Shown here piece by piece: positions 6,956 to 11,574 of a DNA stretch of 11,574 nt; position 1 is the first letter of the stretch; each line of letters opens with the position of its first letter. Made by a program: the position numbers and the translations under genes. The stretch is taken from NCBI GenBank assembly GCA_034434515.1, contig DAOTZA010000190.1, positions 1 through 11,574 of the forward strand, read 5' to 3'. Origin of the DNA: NAK19 sp034434515 (GTDB lineage Bacteria; Chloroflexota; Anaerolineae; Anaerolineales; UBA4823). The notes below the pieces were generated by a model, which searched no databases, had not been told where the DNA came from, and saw nothing but the letters and a program-made list of their open reading frames with translations.

Positions 6956-8275
6956 TTAGAGCCTAACTACTTTAGGGTTATGCTTACCGAGCTTCCCCAA
7001 GGCGTTGCGGGTGTCAACGATCAGTTGGGCGTTTTCAAGGATGGCGGTGTAGTTATAGTTGCTGTGATTGGTGATGATGACCACGCAATCCGCCTGACGA
7101 ACGGCTTCCATCAGATCGGGAACGCTTTGGTAGTCCAGGCCATCGTGGTTCAAAGACGGAATATAGGGGTCGTGATAGCTTACCCGCGCCCCTTTCTGAT
7201 GCAGCAACCCGATCACGTCCAGGGCTGGCGATTCGCGCAGATCGTCGATATCTGCTTTATAGGCTGCCCCTAGCACCAGCACCTCACTGCCTTTCAGCGC
7301 TTTCCCTTGATTGTTCAGCGCGTCCTGCACCTTCCCCACCACATAGCGAGGCATATTGGTGTTGATCTCGGAAGCCAGCTCGATGAAGCGGGCAGTGTAT
7401 TTCAAGGCGCGCAGTTTCCAGGAAAGATACAACGGATCGATCGGAATACAGTGCCCTCCCAGGCCCGGGCCGGGGGTGAACTTCATAAAGCCAAAGGGCT
7501 TGGTAGCCGCGGCGTCAATCACCTCCCACACATCGATCCCCAGCCGATCGCACATGATGGCCATCTCGTTAACCATCCCGATATTGATCATGCGGAAGGT
7601 GTTTTCGAGCAGCTTTGCCATCTCTGCCACTTCGGCCGACGAAACCGGCACAACCGTCTGAAGGGCTTGTTGATACCAGCGGCTGGCGACTTCCGTACAG
7701 GCTGGGGTGATCCCGCCGACGACTTTTGGAGTGTTATAGGTTGTCCAATCGGTGCGCCCGGGATCGACCCGTTCCGGGGAGAAGGCGAGAAAGAAATTTT
7801 CGCCCAGCACAACGCCGTTCTGTTGTTCCAGGCGGGGCAGGAGAATCTCGCGGGTCGTTCCTGGATACGTGGTCGACTCCAATACCACCACCATCCCAGG
7901 ATGGATGTACTGCGCCAGTTGGTCGGTAGCGTTCAGAATAAAAGAGAGATCGGGATCGCCGGTTTTGCGCAAGGGAGTCGGAACGCAGATACTGACCGCA
8001 TCAACCTCTCGGATCACGGAGAAATCGCAGGTGGCGTGAAGTTTTTGGCTTTGCACCAGCGCCTGTACCGTCGGCGAGGGTACATCCTGGATATGGCTCT
8101 CCCCGCGCCGGATGATCGCCACCTTGCGCTCATCGGGATCAATGCCAATCACGTGAAAACCGGCTTCGGCAAAGACCACCGCTAACGGGAGTCCAACATA
8201 GCCCATCCCAAGCACGGCAACCTGCGCCGTTTTCTGCTCTAGTTTTTCTAGCAGGGTATCTTTGACATCGTTCAT
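6956..8275 (-). CDS. Nucleotide-sugar 6-dehydrogenase, WbpA/TviB-type (UDP-GlcNAc or UDP-Glc dehydrogenase)
   Basis: This enzyme oxidises C6 of a UDP-hexose to the uronic acid with two NAD+. The 439-residue protein has an N-terminal NAD fold, VLGMGYVGLPLA (21-32), then VPTPLRKTGDPDL (98-110), ESTTYPGTT (133-141) and FFLAFSPERVDPG (161-173). AKLLENTFR (220-228) carries the conserved Lys221/Asn225, and GPGLGGHCIPIDPLYLSWK (269-287) contains catalytic Cys276. The C-terminal NAD-sugar domain begins near EVLVLGAAYK. The GGHCIPIDPxYLxWK and PLRKTGDPDL forms resemble WbpA/TviB (UDP-GlcNAc dehydrogenases) more than short UDP-glucose dehydrogenases, but substrate is not proven. The ATG at 8275 is preceded by GGAGG with 5-nt spacing; upstream in-frame codons lie in the glycosylase gene. 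It should feed the epimerase at 4409-5389. The next gene follows after 44 nt. Confidence 0.93.
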   Translation of the reverse strand: MNDVKDTLLEKLEQKTAQVAVLGMGYVGLPLAVVFAEAGFHVIGIDPDERKVAIIRRGESHIQDVPSPTVQALVQSQKLHATCDFSVIREVDAVSICVPTPLRKTGDPDLSFILNATDQLAQYIHPGMVVVLESTTYPGTTREILLPRLEQQNGVVLGENFFLAFSPERVDPGRTDWTTYNTPKVVGGITPACTEVASRWYQQALQTVVPVSSAEVAEMAKLLENTFRMINIGMVNEMAIMCDRLGIDVWEVIDAAATKPFGFMKFTPGPGLGGHCIPIDPLYLSWKLRALKYTARFIELASEINTNMPRYVVGKVQDALNNQGKALKGSEVLVLGAAYKADIDDLRESPALDVIGLLHQKGARVSYHDPYIPSLNHDGLDYQSVPDLMEAVRQADCVVIITNHSNYNYTAILENAQLIVDTRNALGKLGKHNPKVVRL

Positions 8276-8280
8276 AAAAT

Positions 8281-8285
8281 CCTCC
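8281..8285 (-). promoter_or_regulatory. Strong Shine-Dalgarno fixing the dehydrogenase start
   Basis: On the minus strand GGAGG lies directly after the TAA stop of the glycosylase gene and 5 nt before the dehydrogenase ATG. The arrangement puts both genes on one message and rules out the longer in-frame extension to 8407. Confidence 0.85.
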
Positions 8286-8921
8286 TTAGAACAGGGTGAG
8301 TTGTCTGGCAGGTTGATCTGAATCAAAGTTGGAGGGAGGAGCACTTTCTTGTTCGCTCTGTCTCGATTTTTCCAGCAGTTCGGGTAGGCGCAAGAAATCC
8401 CGCTCAATCTCCGGCTTCAGGGAGAGTTGATGCAAGCCGGCCGCTGGATGATACATCGGCACAATCAAGCGCCCCTTTACCCAAAAAGACTGCCCGTGCA
8501 CTTCGGAGATTTTTGCGTTGGCAAGGAAAAGCCCCATAGAATAGCGCCCCAGGGTGATGATCACTTTCGGATTGATGGCCTGAATCTGGCGTTCCAGGTA
8601 AGTGCGGGTGCAAATCTCGACTTCTTCGGGTTTGGGATCGCGATTGGAGGGCGGGCGACACTTAACTACATTAGTGATGAATACCTGATCCCGCCGCAAC
8701 CCAATTTTCGCCAGCAACTCATCCAGGAACTTTCCGGCTGCCCCGACAAAAGGCCGTCCCTGCTCGTTTTCATGAAAGCCAGGCCCTTCGCCGATAAACA
8801 TAACCTCAGCATTAGCCGGCCCTTCGCCAGGCACAGCCCGTTTGCGCGAAAAGTGCAACTCGCATAACTGGCACTGGGCTACTTGTTGCGCAATCTGTTC
8901 AAGTTCATCCTTGGCACTCAA
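8286..8921 (-). CDS. udg: Type-4 (family 4) uracil-DNA glycosylase, Fe-S
   Basis: This enzyme removes uracil from DNA as the first step of base-excision repair, in the cytoplasm. It is 211 residues, near the family norm. The four Fe-S cluster cysteines are visible: Cys17 and Cys20 (CQLC), Cys88 (NVVKCRPPSNRDPKPEE) and Cys104 (EICTRTYLE). Active-site motif A is GEGPGFHENEQGRPFVGAAG (44-63) and the uracil-side motif is MYHPAAGL. The last 35 or so residues are a variable polar tail ending RQLTLF. The start is TTG at 8921: GGAGG sits 7 nt upstream and no ATG gives a better N-terminus. Its stop is 10 nt before the dehydrogenase gene, so this repair gene is the first gene of the polysaccharide transcript, or at least cotranscribed with its second gene. 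There is no obvious functional link. Confidence 0.95.
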   Translation of the reverse strand: MSAKDELEQIAQQVAQCQLCELHFSRKRAVPGEGPANAEVMFIGEGPGFHENEQGRPFVGAAGKFLDELLAKIGLRRDQVFITNVVKCRPPSNRDPKPEEVEICTRTYLERQIQAINPKVIITLGRYSMGLFLANAKISEVHGQSFWVKGRLIVPMYHPAAGLHQLSLKPEIERDFLRLPELLEKSRQSEQESAPPSNFDSDQPARQLTLF

Positions 8922-8928
8922 ATTGACA

Positions 8929-8933
8929 CCTCC
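8929..8933 (-). promoter_or_regulatory. Shine-Dalgarno supporting a TTG start
   Basis: GGAGG on the minus strand, 7 nt before TTG AGT GCC, decides the non-ATG start of the uracil-DNA glycosylase. Confidence 0.75.
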
Positions 8934-9139
8934 AGAAGCGTTATCCTCTATCGATCATGCCTGCAAGCTTCCTGCCCAAGAAGCGCTTCGCTCCAGCACG
9001 TGCAGCCGAAATCGGAGCGTTGCCTTCTCTCAGTCAGCAGGCACAATCTTCCCTGATTATAATTGACACTCACCGCTTCGGGTTGTTAATTGGGGTATAC
9101 AGGGCTATCCTACAATGTGGTAGGCAATAACAAATCCTG
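8934..9139. promoter_or_regulatory. Divergent intergenic region between glycosylase and TPR gene
   Basis: About 200 non-coding bases separate the two divergent genes. For the minus side, TATAAT at 9061-9056 is a possible -10, with no convincing -35, which would give a leader of about 130 nt. For the plus side, TTGACA at 9063-9068 is followed 16 nt later by GTTAAT (9085-9090), a consensus -35 with a weak -10. The two candidates overlap, so they would compete. A short dyad, CCTAC-n6-GTAGG (9109-9124), lies between this and the nearer plus-strand -10 at 9140; it could be an operator but is short. Nothing else is recognisable. Confidence 0.4.
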
Positions 9140-9150
9140 TATAATATAAT
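9140..9150 (+). promoter_or_regulatory. Doubled -10 box upstream of TPR gene
   Basis: Two overlapping TATAAT hexamers (9140-9145 and 9145-9150) lie 22-27 nt before the ATG at 9172. No strong -35 is seen (TGTGGT at 18 nt). The position suits a short 5' leader that contains the GGAG at 9162-9165. Confidence 0.5.
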
Positions 9151-9171
9151 TGCTGCTGAATGGAGATAACT

Positions 9172-9876
9172 ATGTCTGAACGAAACCGACGTGAATCCAC
9201 AAACCCTCAGGTGCCCTCGGTCTATCGCGAGTGGATTCATCTGGCGGATGAGGTTATCGCAGGGCAGGAGGCGGAACCTCGACCCGACAACTGGCAACAA
9301 CTCGCCTTGGAGTGGTGCACCTCAAACGAAACTGAACGCAGCGCGCTGGCTAGCTATATTGCCACATATCATAAGAAACTGGGGGTTGTATGGGCGCGAG
9401 AGCTGTTGCGTTTGGAGGTTCTCTTACAAGCCAATGATCCGTGTGCTATCGTCACGCATTACAAGCGCGCCCTGCGTGCCTACCCGCGTTGCGCACTGAT
9501 TGAAGCATGGGTTGCGGGGCATATCTTGCGTCATGACGGCGCGATTTGGCAGGCGCGGGAGATGTGCCTGAACGCCGCGGCAGAACTGCCCACCCTGGCT
9601 ATTCCCTTCTACGAACTGGGCTTTATCCATTACCTCTTGGGCGATTTCGCAGGTGCGTTAGAGCACTACGATCAGGCTGCAATGCGAGTAACTGCCGAGG
9701 AGGCTGATCAGGCCGCCCGCATCTTTTACAATCGTGCCATGATGCAATTGGCATTGACCAACGACAAGCAGGCTGCAATTGCCGGTATAAAAGAAGCTCT
9801 GCACTACAAACCCGATTACGCCCAGGCAAAAGAGACATTGCGCGACCTCAAGCACAAGTGGAGGTGGTTCCGATGA
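9172..9876 (+). CDS. TPR-repeat protein, cytoplasmic, function unknown
   Basis: A 234-residue soluble protein with tetratricopeptide-like helical hairpins. The clearest repeats are at about 143-176 (AIPFYELGFIHYLLGDFAGA) and 183-216 (RIFYNRAMMQLALTNDKQAA), the latter ending in the canonical HYKPDYAQAKETL. Weaker helical pairs lie at 75-140. Residues 1-50 are not TPR. There is no signal peptide or membrane segment. TPRs normally bind protein partners, and the partner here is most simply the product of the next gene. The ATG at 9172 is preferred over the in-frame ATG at 9160 because GGAG (9162-9165) lies 6 nt before it. Its stop overlaps the next start as ATGA, so the two are translationally coupled. 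No specific family is recognised. Confidence 0.8.
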   Translation: MSERNRRESTNPQVPSVYREWIHLADEVIAGQEAEPRPDNWQQLALEWCTSNETERSALASYIATYHKKLGVVWARELLRLEVLLQANDPCAIVTHYKRALRAYPRCALIEAWVAGHILRHDGAIWQAREMCLNAAAELPTLAIPFYELGFIHYLLGDFAGALEHYDQAAMRVTAEEADQAARIFYNRAMMQLALTNDKQAAIAGIKEALHYKPDYAQAKETLRDLKHKWRWFR

Positions 9877-10577
9877 TAGACAGGGCGCTGAGGTATAAGA
9901 CAGAGACGCGTTGGTTTCCAAACCGCGCCTCTGCCGATCGCTGGGTGTTGATGAAGATTGAATTCTCGCTGAACCAGCCCAATCAGAACAAGAGGAGCAT
10001 GTCCGAAACCGTTTGGGCAACGGGGGATATCCGACTGGCGTTGGCAGAACTGCCGCCCATTGTCCCGCTCAACGTGCGCCGCCAGATAGAACGTCTCCTC
10101 CAGCCGTGGCCGCAAGGCCGCTACACACCAGCCTACCATCGCAGCGGTGGCATTCTCAATCTGTTCACACCACAATGGGGTGAGGCCCAAGATGAAGTGT
10201 GGCATAAGATGCTTGCCGAATGGCACGCCCAAACCTTTCCCGACGACCAGGCCCGACGCGCCGCCAGAGCAGAATTGGAACAGCGCTGGAATAATACACC
10301 CCACCCTTTTTTCGCCGGCTTGACGCCAGCCCAGGTGATGGTCGGCGGCGGCGAACAAGAGGCAAAACTCGCCGATGAGTTCCTCAATCACCTTGAGGAA
10401 TTTTTCGACGAGACCGCGTTCGATAGTGAAGGAGATATGCTCATCAAAACACTGATGTTCCTGCGTAGCTGGCAATTACAGCCGCTATCCAACGGGCAAA
10501 CGCCGCAGCAAATCATCCTGGCAGAACGTACCGAGTTATTGAACCGCCGCGCACGCATCTTAGCCGAAAGAGCGTAA
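9873..10577 (+). CDS. Unrecognised protein coupled to TPR gene
   Basis: A 234-residue soluble protein that I cannot assign to a family. It starts at the ATG at 9873, with GGAGG (9860-9864) 8 nt upstream and an ATGA overlap with the TPR gene. Visible features are a basic N-terminus, a Pro/Trp-rich middle (LLQPWPQGRYTPAYH, 75-89), a charged helix (about 123-138), and the segment WNNTPHPFFAGLTPAQVMVGGG (139-160). A second, shorter copy of the G-x-TP-x-Q-[VI] motif occurs as NGQTPQQIILAER (207-219) before the basic C-terminal helix. The W-x2-TP-x-P-x3-G-x-TP pattern recalls the C-terminal part of Xre/MbcA/ParS-type antitoxins (NPALGGRTPLE), but the rest does not match and I do not claim homology. 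There is no signal or membrane segment. The tight coupling implies a complex or shared task with the TPR protein. Confidence 0.75.
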   Translation: MIDRALRYKTETRWFPNRASADRWVLMKIEFSLNQPNQNKRSMSETVWATGDIRLALAELPPIVPLNVRRQIERLLQPWPQGRYTPAYHRSGGILNLFTPQWGEAQDEVWHKMLAEWHAQTFPDDQARRAARAELEQRWNNTPHPFFAGLTPAQVMVGGGEQEAKLADEFLNHLEEFFDETAFDSEGDMLIKTLMFLRSWQLQPLSNGQTPQQIILAERTELLNRRARILAERA

Positions 10578-10611
10578 TTACCTACCAAGGCTCTATTTGG
10601 CAGGGCAGACC

Positions 10612-10687
10612 GTCCACGAAGTTTTCACGAATGGACGAATAGCGCTGTCATTCGTTTATGCGTGCTACATTCGTGGACAGTTTTTTT
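10612..10687 (+). terminator. Long hairpin plus T-tract, probable terminator; degenerate CACGAAT repeats
   Basis: A perfect 9-bp inverted repeat, GTCCACGAA (10612-10620) and TTCGTGGAC (10670-10678), brackets an inner pair ACGAAT (10635-10640) and ATTCGT (10650-10655). AG and seven T (10681-10687) follow. It lies 34 nt after the stop of the upstream gene, so Rho-independent termination of the 9172-10577 unit is likely. The 49-nt enclosed region is long for a simple terminator, and the repeated ACGAAT/ATTCGT words suggest an eroded intergenic repeat element reused as one. Confidence 0.55.
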
Positions 10688-10805
10688 CAGCAAATGATCA
10701 ACCCGACTTGTGATGGTAGGTTGTTGCGTTTTTCACAGGTATAACCCGTTTGGAGCACACTGAACCGCCTTGTATGGTGGTGGAGGAGGTCAGCCCTCCA
10801 TTGTC
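10688..10805. other. Intergenic stretch with two small hairpins
   Basis: No gene is seen. TATAAC at 10740-10745 could be a -10 but has no suitably spaced -35. Two adjacent hairpins, ACCGCC/GGTGGT (10764-10781, with a G-U pair) and GGAGG/CCTCC (10785-10799), lie just before the better promoter at 10806-10832. They could be regulatory only if transcription starts upstream of them. Confidence 0.3.
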
Positions 10806-10832
10806 TTGGAAACCTGCCTGCCGTGATACAAT
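10806..10832 (+). promoter_or_regulatory. Extended -10 promoter candidate for the lipoprotein gene
   Basis: TGATACAAT (10824-10832) is an extended -10 (TGn-TACAAT), with TTGGAA (10806-10811) 15 nt upstream as a -35. The expected start near 10839 gives a leader of about 23 nt that contains AAGGA (10849-10853), 8 nt before the ATG. Confidence 0.5.
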
Positions 10833-10861
10833 ACCTTTCAACTTAGCCAAGGATCGAGGTT

Positions 10862-11574
10862 ATGCCGTCCATCCAGATTCGTTTTTGTACGCCCCTTCTG
10901 GTCGTCTTCTCGTTGCTGGCTGCCTGCACAAGCGGTGCTGAGAGCCCGCCAACGCAGGCAATCCCTCTGCCCTCTGCCACGTTCACCTCCGAACCCACCC
11001 TGACCCCAACCCCGTTGCCTCCGACCATCTTCTTGATTGCCCCGCAGGCGGAAGGAACGCCGTGGTTTAACGAGACCAGTACCGTTTTAGCCGAAATCGC
11101 CCGCCAGGAGAACATTCTGTTTGAAGTCAAGCCTTCGATCAGCAGCGCAGAAATTCAAGCCCGCCCTGTCCCCCTCATTGTGATCCTTCCAGATGGAATC
11201 GACCCCCGCTCGCTGGCAGAATCGGCCCCCCAAACCCAATTCCTGGTGATTGGTACTGCCTCCCTGAGCCCTCAGGCGAACTTAAGTCTCCTCTCTGTCC
11301 AGCCCTATCGCCCCGATTGGGAGGGTTTTGTCGCCGGCTTCATCGCCGCCGCCGTCACCGAGGATTGGCGCGTTGCGGTTGTTAGCGACCCCAACACCGG
11401 CGAAGGAAAAGCCGCCCAGAACGCTTTCCGCAACGGTGTGCGCTACTTCTGCGGCCTTTGCCAACCCCTTTATCCGCCATTTCCCGTGCCGACGTACCCT
11501 CTCTATGGACAACTCTCCGCCGCCTCCACTGCTTCAGACGTGGATAGCCTGATCGCCTATTTTCAAACCTGGTC
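10862..11574 (+). CDS. BMP/PnrA-like solute-binding lipoprotein, partial (3' end outside window)
   Basis: The open frame runs 237 codons to the window edge without a stop. The N-terminus is a lipoprotein signal: basic start, hydrophobic stretch LLVVFSLLAAC with lipobox L-A-A-C and lipidated Cys22. A Thr/Pro-rich tether follows (about 28-54, including LTPTPLPPT), then the binding fold from TIFLIAPQAEGTPWFNET. The segment PYRPDWEGFVAGFIAAAVTE and the later AFRNGVRYFCG fit the basic membrane protein (BMP/PnrA) family, which bind nucleosides or similar solutes for ABC importers. The first lobe is degenerate compared with typical BMP proteins, so the ligand is open. An unusual CGLC pair (Cys197/Cys200) is followed by a Pro-rich loop. 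The ATG at 10862 is chosen for the AAGGA 8 nt upstream and the immediate signal peptide. No permease is visible within the window. Confidence 0.8.
   Translation, partial: MPSIQIRFCTPLLVVFSLLAACTSGAESPPTQAIPLPSATFTSEPTLTPTPLPPTIFLIAPQAEGTPWFNETSTVLAEIARQENILFEVKPSISSAEIQARPVPLIVILPDGIDPRSLAESAPQTQFLVIGTASLSPQANLSLLSVQPYRPDWEGFVAGFIAAAVTEDWRVAVVSDPNTGEGKAAQNAFRNGVRYFCGLCQPLYPPFPVPTYPLYGQLSAASTASDVDSLIAYFQTW

Noticed and set aside
7307..8185. Long plus-strand ORF (292 codons) opposite the nucleotide-sugar dehydrogenase
   Set aside because: It is antisense to a gene with complete catalytic motifs; the translation is His/Gly/Arg-rich with no domain and no Shine-Dalgarno.
9816..10475. Minus-strand ORF of 219 codons opposite the two coupled plus-strand genes
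   Set aside because: Antisense shadow. The plus-strand genes have Shine-Dalgarno sites, TPR periodicity and an ATGA overlap, while this ORF has none of these.
10612..10687. Integron attC site or IS terminal repeat
   Set aside because: No integrase or transposase, no target-site duplication and no RYYYAAC/GTTRRRY core; the T-tract fits a terminator better.

Overview
The window looks like a piece of a moderately GC-rich bacterial chromosome, most plausibly a Chloroflexota (Anaerolineae-like) genome. The reasons are a bacterial class A RNase P RNA, a secreted lipoprotein with a Thr/Pro-rich linker after its lipobox, a palindromic GC-rich intergenic-type repeat of a sort common in such genomes, and gene content without a single gammaproteobacterial or firmicute hallmark. 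The phylum is inferred from style, not proven.

Layout. Positions 1-398 (+) hold most of rnpB, cut at its 5' end by the window edge. Positions 410-8921 (-) form one long, tightly packed gene string. In transcription order it is: a type-4 uracil-DNA glycosylase (TTG start), a nucleotide-sugar 6-dehydrogenase of the WbpA/TviB type, a DNA methyltransferase, a previously uncalled 38-codon ORF, an NAD-dependent sugar epimerase, a Wzx-like flippase, and two GT-B family 4 glycosyltransferases. From the methyltransferase onward every gene junction is an overlap (TAATG, then TTGA or a 6-nt step, then three ATGA), so translation is probably coupled. The dehydrogenase and epimerase would make an acidic nucleotide sugar, the glycosyltransferases would build a lipid-linked glycan from it, and the flippase would carry it across the membrane: a surface polysaccharide module. 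The glycosylase and the methyltransferase are DNA-acting outsiders in this string, and the methyltransferase is clearly AT-richer than its neighbours.

The last glycosyltransferase carries a striking insertion: seven copies of a ~45-bp palindromic repeat (1439-1757) read in frame as about 113 extra residues in its N-terminal domain. The outer two copies are read in one frame and the inner five in another.

Positions 8922-9171 are a divergent promoter region. Positions 9172-10577 (+) hold two coupled genes: a TPR protein and an unrecognised protein, both 234 residues. A hairpin followed by a T-tract (10612-10687) probably ends that unit. After about 170 non-coding bases, a BMP/PnrA-like solute-binding lipoprotein starts at 10862 and runs off the window.

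No tRNA, CRISPR array, transposase or complete restriction-modification system was seen.
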